A DNA stretch of 64,000 bases from Cyclaneusma minus (Eukaryota; Ascomycota; Leotiomycetes; Marthamycetales; Marthamycetaceae), in assembly GCA_037179335.1 (NCBI GenBank), contig JAKZHN010000018.1, positions 620,001-684,000 of the forward strand. Reading direction: 5' to 3'. Made by a program: the position numbers and the translations under genes. Positions 34,181 through 44,736 of this stretch are shown piece by piece; the stretch's first letter is position 1, and every line of letters starts with the position of its first letter. The notes beneath the pieces were generated by a model. It did no database searches, had not been told where the DNA came from, and was given only the letters and a program-made list of their open reading frames with translations.

Positions 34181-35232
34181 GATGACGGTGTTGATGGGGT
34201 GTATTCAGAGGTGAGGTCTATATGAAGTGGTGTGGTCAGGGCGGTTGTACGATTAGTTCCAGCTGGATCAAGGAAGCTGCTGGAGCTTCCATGCACGGGC
34301 GGAACATCTCTCGGAGCTTGTTGCAGCCTTGGAGTTTAGGCATTCATACGCGGGGCAACACGTGACGATCAGGTGATCGGAGATTAATCACTTTACATGT
34401 AGCCATGCAACAGCACCAACGCCAGTGTTCGATTGAAATGCCAGCCTTATGGGTGCCGGCCATGATGCTCGAGTATGGTCTGGCGTCTGCCAGCCCTACT
34501 GCAGTGCTCTCTCCCAATCGCCTCAATCTCGGGGTCCAAGGGTGCAACATCAGCGATGAAGTCACCGGGCATTATTGGACGGGGAAGCGAGATAACGGCG
34601 GCGAACAAGAAAAAGGGTCAAACTCTCGATGTTTTTGACTGAGAAAGTCCGAAGGGAAAAATCTAGATCTGATTTTCCTTTTCAAAGGAAAAGTTCCAAG
34701 TCTGCCTTGCCATTTGCTCTCTTCTGGCGTTAAAGTGCACATAAAATTGGATGTTTATGCCAGCTGTGTCGTCTAAAAAGAGACCAACTCTAAAACACGA
34801 CCCCTTTTTGCTCACGGCGTCGCTGAGACCAGCACGTAGGAAATTCTACAGAGAGCACCAGGACTTGAATAAAAATAAAAATTAGCTACAGGCTGCCAGT
34901 TGCTCTTGCTGCCATTCGCTCTTTCTAAATTCTAATAGTTCAGCCTCATCTGCACAGCAAATTAAACAGGGCAGCTGCGGTGCCCGGCGATCGAGGAAGA
35001 GCGACTGGAGGCTGCCCACTGTCTGGCCCGATCTTGCCCAATCGGGACTAGCGCCTTTTGTGCCGCCTCGACCACGATCCATCTTCCAACATCCGCAACG
35101 ACTTCCCCCCAACATCACCACGCCCGATCACCTCCAATCCCAGAACAACTCTCCGCTCGAGCAACTTGTGCTATCCACTCCAACCCACACGCACTCGTCC
35201 CGCATCTCCTACACACACGACAACTACTACAG
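34181..35232. promoter_or_regulatory. divergent upstream region of inh1 and the 14-3-3 gene
   Basis: No gene is visible in this interval, which must include the promoters of both divergent genes. An ACACGTGACG site lies at about 34358. Sequence from about 35040 is pyrimidine-rich, like the first leader exon of the 14-3-3 transcript. Confidence 0.4.
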
Positions 35233-35745
35233 GTGAGCTGACTGCTACGTCCCAATTTCGTCATCCCCCGTTCAGTTCAAAGGCGCTCCTTCACGGCTGC
35301 CTCTCCTCGTCGACCATGCTCCTGCGCCAGACGGCGTCATCGATCAATGCATGGCTGTCTTGGGCGCCCTCCTCAGCATGGAGCGGCCTCCAATTGTGTG
35401 CCGTCTTCGACCTTCACGGCGCAAGACCCTGGCGCGTACCCCTCCCTATGCGCTGGAGGGGCAGCTGGGCCGGCTGGCGCGACTCCATCTTCTTCGTACT
35501 ACTAGGCTGTGCGCCGTCATGGGAACCAAGAAGTGCGCCAGAGACTTGATTGCCACTCTTTGATGGCTTGGTCAAAGATGAGTGCGCGTGGATGGGCTGC
35601 ATTGAGCTGGGTAGCTCTGGCGCCTTCCCAAGCTGAGAGCTCTGGTCGCTATCAACAAAGCGATCCAATGAACATCCTTCTGCCTTGGATCCAGCCACCA
35701 CAAACTTAAGAGGAGAACATTGCTAACATTCATCTTCCTCTCCAG
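35233..35745 (+). other. probable 5'-UTR intron of the 14-3-3 gene
   Basis: A strong donor (CAG then GTGAGCTG at 35233) and acceptor (CTCTCCAG at 35745) lie just before the start codon at 35763. A long leader intron is common in highly expressed fungal genes. The small open frames inside it (35351-35563 and others) are not regarded as genes. Confidence 0.6.
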
Positions 35746-35762
35746 ATCACCAAACCGCAGTC

Positions 35763-36826
35763 ATGGGTTACGAAGACTCTGTTTACCTCGCCAAGCTGGC
35801 CGAGCAGGCTGAGCGCTACGAGGGTCAGTAGTCCACACTCCGAACGCCATCAATGCAGAATCCTAACTTTGATATCAGAGATGGTCGAGAACATGAAGCT
35901 TGTCGCATCCGAGGACCAAGAGCTCAGCGTCGAGGAGCGAAACCTTCTGTCTGTTGCCTACAAGAACGTCATCGGTGCCCGTCGCGCGTCATGGAGAATC
36001 GTCATCTCGATCGAGCAGAAGGAGGAGTCCAAGGGCAACTCCAGCCAGGTCGGCCTCATCAAGGAGTACCGTCAGAAGATCGAGGCCGAGCTTGCCAAGA
36101 TCTGCGAAGACATCCTTGAGGTTCTCGACAAGCACTTGATCCCCTCTGCTCAGTCTGGTGAATCCAAGGTCTTCTATCACAAGATGTACGTCACCAGTGC
36201 TTGCGAGTCATTTCTGAACACATGCTAATAGCTTTTGTCACTGTCTAGGAAGGGCGACTACCACCGCTACCTCGCTGAGTTTGCTGTGGGCGACAAGCGC
36301 AAGGAGTCTGCCGACAAGTCCTTGGAGGCCTACAAGAACGCCACCGAGGTTGCTCAGACCGATCTTGCCCCCACCCACCCCATCCGCCTTGGCCTTGCTC
36401 TGAACTTCTCGGTCTTCTACTACGAGATCCTGAACTCCCCAGATCAGGCTTGTCACTTGGCTAAGCAGGCATTTGACGATGCCATCGCCGGTCCGTACAT
36501 CTTCCCCTGGCTGTGGTCAGAGCGCTCAGGCATCGACAACAAGATTACTGATTATTACAATCCAGAACTGGATACGCTCAGCGAGGAGAGTTACAAGGAC
36601 TCCACCCTCATCATGCAGCTCCTCAGAGACAACTTGGTATGTTCCCATATGTACCGACCGCCGTAGCGATCCCAGCTAACCCCCCTCCCCACACAAGACC
36701 CTCTGGACTTCCTCCGAGGCCGAGCCCGCCGCTGCCGACACCGCCGCACCCGCAGACACCAAGGCCGAGGCCGAGGCACCCGCCGAGGCAGCCAATTCCT
36801 CGGAGGAGACCAAGACCAACGAGTAA
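35763..36826 (+). CDS. bmh1: 14-3-3 family phosphopeptide-binding adaptor
   Basis: Five exons (35763-35823, 35879-36185, 36249-36490, 36566-36636, 36698-36826) give 269 residues. Family signatures are intact: EDSVYLAKLAEQAERYEEMV at the N-terminus, RNLLSVAYKNVIGARRASWR in helix 3, and, across the fourth junction, [20 protein letters not shown] with LIMQLLRDNLTLW. The phosphate-binding Lys/Arg/Arg/Tyr set is present in the expected segments. The C-terminal tail is Ala/Glu/Thr-rich and acidic, as is usual. The protein dimerises and binds phosphorylated clients in nutrient and stress signalling, cell-cycle checkpoints and polarity. Without the 75-base intron 3 the frame would stay open, so a naive reading adds 25 wrong residues there. 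Confidence 0.97.
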
Positions 36827-37779
36827 GCGTCGGTATCTGCATAATGGCGTTCTATTGCGTTACTATGGGGTCTTAAGGAACTGAGAAAGCGGAGACCAAG
36901 CTGGCATAGAATGGTCAGGGAACACTGGGAAAAAAGACACAAAGAGCGGTTTCTCAATTTCTTGATTTCTTACCGCAAAGTAGCAAATCGGGCTGTGTTT
37001 TTCACTCGGGGTTTGGAACGTCGAGGGATGGGAAGGGGCCGCTAGTGAACCTTATCTTTGCCTTCTCGAAAAGACGATCCATACACAACTACTCATCAAA
37101 TCATCGATTCTTTTCTCCCCCAGATACACGATTAGTTCGCGGGTCTCATCACACATGGTTATCTTTCGTGACTTCGGCGGGGCCAGAGGAGTGTCTGGAG
37201 AGATGGGGAACTTTCTCTGCTGGCTGGGCTTTCCCTGCGGGCCTTTGTTTTTACTCTTGCGTCGTGCTTTTTACTGTGCTTTACTGCAAAGAGATTCTTG
37301 CGCGTGCGTTGTGGCTTTCTATGAGACAAAACTTACAAGAAAAAAGAAAACTTCACCAGAGACTGCAAGTATGTGCAATTCACATCTGAGCCTTTCCATG
37401 CTTGCTAGTATCGGTGATTGTGCTTATGGAGGATAGGTTTGAGGTGAGTTGAAGGTGAGAACTGAGGTTAAGCATGTGGCGGTTGGAAGAGTTGATGCGT
37501 GATACTTCCCATTCTGTTTTCCTGGTAATCAATGATACATCAGCTGGAGCCTGGCGAAGTTCTTGACTCGGCTAGAAGAGTGGCAGAGAGAGGAAGCGAG
37601 GTGCTTCTGCTTCTTTCGAATGGGAGATGGCTGGGTGTGACGACAGCAGTGTGGCTTGGTGGTGGTGAGCATGTCGCAGTGACCTTTCCTCTGCTCCCTC
37701 TCGCAAGAAATGGGCGGCAGCAGACGAGGAGGGGGAGCTTGAACCACCGTAGCCCCCTGCGATACGGGTGAAGAGAATC
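36827..37779. other. 3' region of the 14-3-3 gene and spacer
   Basis: This is likely 3' untranslated sequence followed by spacer; no gene is seen. Confidence 0.4.
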
Positions 37780-39300
37780 CCGTCTGATGTCGAAGCTTGT
37801 TGACTTGAGGATTCGTAAGAACCCTATTTATAATTCTCGAGAGAGTGCGAAGACATTCTAGCCTTGAATGACGTGGAGCTAGCCACCACTCCAATGGCCC
37901 TTAGGAAACAATTCTGCTCCAGCAGCCAGTCTCTTAGGTATGTTTGAGCCATAAAAGGCAGCCTTCCTGCGGGTTTGTCTTTCCAAGAATCCAGAGATAG
38001 GCAAAGAAAGCGCATGAAGCAGGCACGTAGTGTCGAACACAAACGTGGAAAAGCTTGATAGTATCAATATTTCTGAAACGTAGTCCCAATTTACATCTCA
38101 TATTGCTCAGCTTAAGAATTGCTTCATTGTTCGTTTAGGATGAGGTGTTGGTGAGCACTTCTTCATCACGACAGCAGGCTTGTCAACTTCGCCTTGAAAG
38201 TGATACAGCAGCAGAATATCAGCTCGACAGGAGTACCGAATTCAGCATCATGTAGTCACATACAATCGCAAAATCCGTCTAAAAGCCAAGGATGGAAATT
38301 GAGTAGAGCCTAGCTTAGGCCGTGATCGTTTGATACGTGGATGGCAACTCCCTTGATAAGTCTTCATGGACTCGTCTCTTGGTTGAGAATCCAAGGTGGG
38401 TGTTCACGAGCTCTATTTATAGCCTTGTACAGAGACCCCATGTCCTCGAAAGACGTAGAGTCGAGTACTACGTCACTACCCTGGCAGCCCTCTCTCACTC
38501 TGCACTCTGGAGCTGAGTCCATCCTAGCGGCCTGCTTTGAGTACCCAGGTATCTATATAAGAGGCTGGCTTTCCCCCAACTTTGCTTCTCTCAAGAATAC
38601 TCAAAAAGGCCTAGTCCGTGGATGTAATGGTGCAAGCGAAGTTGGCACGTTGATTCGAGTGTCAAAACAGCCTACCTAGAGATATTCTTGCAGCATCATG
38701 TTGACGCCGAGACTGCTCTTCTGAGAATTGAGATTCACTTTCTCCCCGACGCTCACCTAAAGGCGACATCAAGCACTTGTGCTCATCGACAGCAGTTTCG
38801 AAATAGACGACGGTAGGGTGTAAGCTCGACAGCAACAACATGATTTGACCCATTGAATGACACTTGTACCAACCTATTCAGCATAAGCCAGCAACAACAA
38901 ACTTCGTAAAAATCCGTCTAAGCACCAAAAAGTCCTAACAATCAACCCTAGCCCGCTGCCGATGGTCATCTTATACGGCTGGCAAGTCCATCTGACATTT
39001 GTTTAACTTGAGGATCCAAGAGCATTCACAAGAGCCCATATTTATAGCTCGCAGAGCCTACAGAAACGCTGAAGCATCTCGTGACCTGAAGCTCACTACG
39101 TCACACACCGATCTCGGTCTTCCAGACCTTGCAACTCCAAAGTTCTGAATCCGGTTTCGGCCAGAGAGTATCGAAGCGAGTAGGAATGGGGTATATAAGA
39201 GACCATCCCTCCCACGACTTTGCTTCTCCCAAGACGAGGATTCGAAATTCGCCAGGCGCACTCGATGTTCGAATCACCGTCGAGAAGGATATGCATCTAG
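37780..39300. repeat. three spaced copies of a divergent promoter-like module
   Basis: Modules near 37800-37960, 38390-38590 and 39010-39215 are related. Each has a minus-strand TATA-like site (CTATTTATAA at 37824, CTATTTATAG at 38413, ATATTTATAG at 39038), preceded by sequence like CTTGAGGATCCAAGAG. In copies 2 and 3 there is also the word ACTACGTCAC (38467, 39095) and a plus-strand TATATAAGAG (38555, 39192), followed by CTTTGCTTCTC. Copy 1 keeps only ATAAAAGG on that side (37951). Sequence between modules also shares the word AAATCCGTCTAA. No sizeable reading frame starts from them. Confidence 0.55.
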
Positions 39301-40374
39301 ACGATAGCAGTTTGGGGAACATACTTGGTAGTACTAACTTGGTTAGGTCCTGAACCCTCTGTGTATTTGGCGCTGCTCATCCAAATACAGCAATCCACCA
39401 CACCCTAACGCGGCGTAAGGTCTTACTTCCAACAGCAGAGAGCTCCCCAACACCACTTTCGAAGCCACGCAACGGTGAGCACCTGAACTCGACAGCAGCT
39501 TCTATGTTTGGTGCGGCCATTGAGGTCGCATGTGCTGTGCACAAGGCTAGCGAAGCGTCCACGCCGTCCAGCCAAAACCGAATTAGGTGTGTTTTGCGAG
39601 TTGGTTTCACACTTTTTACCGGATTGAGATCATATTCCGTGGAGACTGGAGGACATTCTTCTGCAGCTTGCCCTGTGTTTTCTCTGCTGGGGAAGGCAGG
39701 GGTTTTTATACCTGACTATCACGGAGAAGCCGGCTAAGAAAACCCCGTGATCGACGACAGTGAATCACCAAGACGGTAGATCTTCTCCCGGTTCTAGGCC
39801 TCCGAGGCCCTGGAGCCCAAGGGCTCATGTGCACGAGATATCAACAAGCGCCCCGATACTTCACTGTGAGGTAAAACCGTAAAAACGAGAACTTTTTCAC
39901 TCGCTACAGAAATGCACATCCCACCAGTCCCAAAACTACCCATAGCAATTCAGAAAACAAGACAGCCTACTGGAGCAAGTCATATCCATATCCACACTGT
40001 CGCCTCCTAACCTCATATCCTTCGCCCGAATACGGAGCCAGAGAACTCCATAAAGTTTCCGCCTGTAAAGCATCGTGACGACGTCATGAGATGATACAAA
40101 TGAAGAAGTAGACTCCTTGGTATCGATGCTTCCATGTTCCACGCCCCGACTAGGCCCAACTCCGCCTCCTTGACAACTCAAGGCCGTAACAGAAACACCC
40201 CCGTCGCCCGACTCAAGAATCACACGCACGAAAAACTCCGATCTCAAACACTTCAGCGTACTCAGCTCCACCCAAACGCCCCTAGCTCTCAATATGCGCA
40301 CACCTGTACCGAGAAGGTTTATTCATGCAGCTCGTTTCCCAGAAGGGAGGGGGTCCCTCTCAGGGCGAAGGCGT
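39301..40374. other. spacer, no gene seen
   Basis: No supportable gene. The interval lies beyond the 3' end of the Crt10-like gene. Confidence 0.35.
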
Positions 40375-43300
40375 CTACCAGCCACCCATCCCCCCCGCAC
40401 CACCACCACCACCGACCACCAACCCTTCACTCCCTCTCCAAACCTCCCACGAACAAACCGAATGATCCCTATAATAAGCCACCACCCTCCATCTCCTCTT
40501 CCCACCCCTCATCCCACCCACCTCACCCACGTTCACCGGACCAGCCGCCAACCCCGCCAACTCCTTGTTCTTCGGTCCCAGCCCCCTCTGCTGCATGCTC
40601 GAAAACGGCAACACATGATCAACTCGCATGCTATACACCCAATTCGGCTCTTCCTCCTTGATTGCCTGCTTCGCCGCCTTTTTTATTTTCTTGCTAGCCG
40701 GTCCGTTTTCGCCTAGTTCCTTGCGCTGTGCTTCGAGCCATTGGATTTCAGGAGGTTGCGTCTTGCAGCGCTTGGGTTGATGGCGACTTCCTTTGATTGT
40801 TCGGGCGGTGCTGGATGGGTCTGGGGTTTTGGGGGGGCTGGGTGGTGGAGGGATGCCCGTGACGTAGTTCGAGATGTAGGTAGGAACGATGCTCACTGTG
40901 GCATGAGGCGTATTCGGGTTTAGCGGAGTCATGCCAGCTGAGGGAAGTTGGTAACGGAATCTAGGTATCCTCCGACCTTTGGTGTTGTACAGATTCGCCT
41001 TGGTGGCGCCGGGGATCGCAACCTCTTTGTATTCGGTGTCGAAGATCATTTTCATGGTCAAGGGGGCTCTGTTGAAGTCGGTCTTCGTGAGGGTGATGAG
41101 GGCGATTTTGCCTAGCTGCGCGGCGGCTATGACGAGATTCAGCTCGGGGATGTGGAGGAGCATGTTGATGCGTTGCAGGCCTCCCAGCCTGAGTTGGTGA
41201 GCAGGGAGTGGGGCTCGTGTAGCGTTTTTGCAGATGATGTGCGTGTGCTCTTTGCTCCTGAAGGGTGAGTGTAAACCGAGAAGGGGAACGAGGGAGATGT
41301 CCCAGCGGGATGTGTGGAAAATGATGGTATCAGCAGAATTGAACTTGTGTTTGGGACCTGTTTGAGGTGTGGTAGGCAATGCTCCAGGGATCCCAAAGAT
41401 CGAAGCATTTCGATTTCGAAGTGGTGCGATCTCGGAAATAATGTTCTGGATCATCTGTACTGCCCGGCGAGCAGGATTTTCGTTGAGCTGTCCCTCAAAA
41501 AAGGCTCCCACGAGAGCTTCTTGTGTTGCATCGGCGATTATGGTTATTTGAGCCTGGGTCTCTGGCCCAGATGGGACGAACGCAACGTCTGGGAAACCAG
41601 CAGGGATACCGTGAGGGTGGTTCTCCGCATTCATGACAACTGTGAAAGCACCGATGATGTCGCCGTCGGCGTCATATATCGCATGCCCAGGGGTGCCGCC
41701 AATAGCCACATCAGCTTCTTGTCCAGGGGTCGATAAACCAAGCCATTGGATAGGGCTGGCTTTTTTGTTGGACTTGTCATCATCCTCATCGTCCTCTGAA
41801 TCCTCTATGGGACCACCGTCGCCAAAATCGCCCATACCATCTGCTAATGGCGGGACCGGTGCTCCCCCTAGTTCACCCCAATCAATATCGGCACCTCCGA
41901 TTGGATACGGTACATGACCTGCCATCTTGTGTAGGCTTAAGCTGATATCAATGACACCTTCCTGACGAGGAGGACTTCGCATACCAAAAGTCTCCTCTTG
42001 CGTCGACGTCTCCAAGAATGAGCTCTCGGTCAATGCAAGGACTCCCCAACCTTGCCTATAAATCATCAGTAACAACGCCTAGTTGGCCAGATGCAAACTT
42101 ACTGTTGAACTGGAAGACTGGATTGTCCCGAGATCATCACGTAAGGGTCACTCCTATGCCAGAAGTCCCAGGCCCAGACCTTTCCCTTGATGTCCTTGGC
42201 AACGATACGATCAGCCTCACCGTAAGGATTGCTAGTGAAGCCGAGGAATGGAATGTTGTCTCCTTCGGGACCCAGTTTCATGACTAGTCTGTAGTTTCGA
42301 CAGCGCTGTACATGTTGGATGCTAAGGTTGTTTCTTTTGTTTTTGGCGTTAAGAGGATCTTCCTTCTTCTTCTTGTTTTCGCCATCTTCGAGAACTGGGA
42401 AGGCGGTCTGTTTGTCAGCGACGTATTGCTCTTGCCGGCTTGCCTTCCTCTCTTCTATTTCATCTCTCTGTGAGGCCGATCTGAGGCGTCTTTCTGGGGA
42501 TTCATCCTCGATGGCACAGGCGAAAACCGTCATCTCCCACCGATTTGAGCTCACTGCAATCAACCTTGATTCCTTGTGGATGGCGAGACCCCAGGCACTC
42601 TTGTCCACATTCTCATGAAGCCATCTACTAAGGTTAGCCACTTTCTCATCCAAAGGAAGCAGACAGACATACGGTCGGAGACTGTGCTTATATGGATGAT
42701 CCTGGTTACCCCTATCCTGTGATGCGGTCTGGATCCTATCGAAAATGCTTCGCACGCTGAAAGAAATAACATCGCCGTCGTCACAGCAGTACAACAAGAT
42801 CTCGTCATCACCAAAATCACCCACCATAAGGTGGTTCACATGATGAGGGTGTAGGACATCGCAAAATCCTCCAACTTGCTTGCCTCTGGGAGATTGTGGA
42901 ACGTGGAGGATGAGATCGGGCTCAGTGGGTATATATTGGTTCTGGCCCTGGGGTTGAATGACGTGAATCCTTTCTCCAAAGGCAATGAAGAAGAGCTGAA
43001 AGTAAAGTCAGCGTAAGTGGTCTTCGTTTGGCAAAGGTGATACTCGCATTGGTGTGCTGCGAGAGAGCCGCCAGATTCATCCGCCATCTAGAAATTTGCG
43101 GTACAGGATTGGGAACGGCCGCCACAATATTTCCATTGGCATCGAATGTATCCGCTTCTCCATCGTTTGAGGCCGCACTATCATCATCGCTGGAATCGTC
43201 GTCCACGGCAAAGGCGAAGAAGTTGGGATGGTTCGCGCTGGGGGCATCGTTTTTCAGAGAAGCATACTACATACATATGTCAGTTTGGTGGGCAAAGTGC

Positions 43301-43709
43301 ATCTATTTTGGTGGGTGAAGGTAGCCCCATGCAGTGGGACGAGAAAAGTCTGGATACGGCCTACAGTCTCTGAATGACTGAAGCATCCCGAATCACCAGG
43401 AATATTCCAAAGAACTGGGGTAATCCAGGTGATTCTGAGTGTCCCAAGTGATTGGGAATATTCAGAGCGATTCGGAATATCCCAACTAAGCGGGAATATT
43501 ATCACCCATTGATCTCAGGCCGTACCCAGAACTTTTCCCATGCACTGTAGAGCTCCGAGGAAGCTGGAGTTGAGAAATCAGCTCACCCGGTCCTCCGGCT
43601 TGAAGAACGTATTGTGCGTCAAGCCCAGTTCCTGGAAGCCGCGCTGGACCCTCTTTCTTGGTCTTGAACCTTTCCCTTGCCCCCTGGGCCTGGCACCTTG
43701 TACGTCCAT
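40375..43709 (-). CDS. crt10: Crt10-like WD40 protein (regulator of ribonucleotide reductase genes)
   Basis: Five exons (43587-43709, 43048-43266, 42673-42995, 42103-42627, 40375-42055) join in frame to give 956 residues. Exon 1 encodes a basic start (MDVQGARPRGQGKGSRPRKR). The core has WD40-type strands: LAALSQHTN then LFFIAFGERIHVIQP across intron 2, NHLMVGDFGDDEILLYCCDD, SAWGLAIHKESRLIAVSSN, and GKVWAWDFW. An acidic insert follows (EDSEDDEDDDKSNKK), and the tail is Gly-rich. The WGLAIH and AVSSN segments are what I associate with the fungal CRT10 family; yeast Crt10 represses RNR2 and RNR3 transcription. Intron 1 (320 bases) hosts a MITE. Intron 2 appears to use a GC donor, and intron 3 is only 45 bases. 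Confidence 0.75.
43332..43547. mobile_element. Tc1/mariner-type MITE inside intron 1 of the Crt10-like gene
   Basis: The element begins CAGTGGGACGAGAAAAGTCT and ends in the inverted counterpart, with ACTG followed by TA at 43548. The left flank is TG rather than TA, so one side of the target duplication seems mutated. The termini share CAGTG, AAAAGT and TACGGCCT. The interior carries roughly 23-base units such as GATTGGGAATATTC, as in the element at 4367. Removing it leaves a normal intron of about 104 bases. Confidence 0.7.
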
Positions 43710-44020
43710 ATTCTCAAATCATTTGGAGAAGGACACGTTGAGAGGTGAACTTGCCGTGATCGTAGGCACAGCGGCAGGTAGCGTTTGGCAAGGCTGACGG
43801 GCGTGTTCGTGCACTGTAACGGTTCTCACAGTAGCCGGTGGCTCTGGGATCGACGCGGTGGAAGAAGAGAACGCGGGCAAGAACAAGCCGCAATGAGCTG
43901 AACCAGCGCTGCGATCGCACGGAATCGAAAGTCTGGTGAATGAGTCGTTTGTTGAGTCGTGAGTGGAGTGTGAAAGTGTGAACAAAACAGTCGGAAGGAA
44001 CAAGGCTGATGAGGTAGGGT

Positions 44021-44067
44021 ACCGATAAGTGCCGATAAGTGCCGATAAGTGCCGATAACGCGATAAG
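44021..44067 (+). promoter_or_regulatory. array of five GATA-factor sites, 10-bp tandem repeat
   Basis: Three exact GCCGATAAGT-type units follow an initial ACCGATAAGT variant or grade into GCCGATAACG and CGATAAGATC. GATAA occurs at 44024, 44034, 44044, 44054 and 44062. The spacing puts sites on one helical face. The array lies about 310-360 bases upstream of the Crt10-like start codon. Fungal GATA regulators (nitrogen, iron, light) bind such sites; which one acts here is unknown. Confidence 0.55.
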
Positions 44068-44069
44068 AT

Positions 44070-44736
44070 CTAGGCTCGGAGTCGGCGGCACTATTTATCC
44101 GAAGCTATCCGAAAACTATTTCCATTGCAATCCTAGCCCGGCTCCTATCACTCAATAGTACTCCAGCCAGTCTCGTGTAGTGGTTGGTTGAATGTGAATT
44201 GATAGCGCTACATGTAATTGTCGACAATTGAAATGCATCCTCTCAGGCTTTGCTGGCCTGTATAAAAGAGACTGGATATGTAATGGCGTCGGCAAGGTGG
44301 TGAGAGGATACAATAGCAGCTGGAAAAGTGGCTGCTGAGGAAGTCAACTCCTGCTGGACCATTTTTTGCGATTTAGCAATATTGAGAGAAAAAAGCAATA
44401 GCGGGATATGGAATCCCAGGGCCATTTTCGGCATTCGGGCTTATAACTTATTGAATTCAAAGGGCCAGGAAAATAGAGAATAGGAGGACTGAAAAGAAAA
44501 GAGCTGAAGCAGCTCTCTCTCAGTGTATTTATAGTTTTTTTAGGCTTAGTAATAGCTTACAAAGGAAGCTTTTAGAAGAATGATGCCATGCCACGTGCAA
44601 CAAAAATGCCATTCCAAACCACAAAAGTTTGCAGAATAAAGCGGACAAAAAATCATCATACATTCAATCATAAACCTCACAAACCCCATGAAGCATCAAA
44701 CCCACCCCCTTTCCACTGTTCCAGCTACCCTCCCTC
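44070..44736. other. spacer between the Crt10-like promoter and the 3' end of the GST fusion gene
   Basis: No gene is seen. A GTATAAAAGAG string lies near 44260, but no coding region follows it. Confidence 0.35.

Noticed and set aside
36491..36565. Extra 25 residues inside the 14-3-3 protein
   Set aside because: This is a 75-base phase-compatible intron (GTCCGT...CCAG); removing it restores the conserved [14 protein letters not shown] segment.
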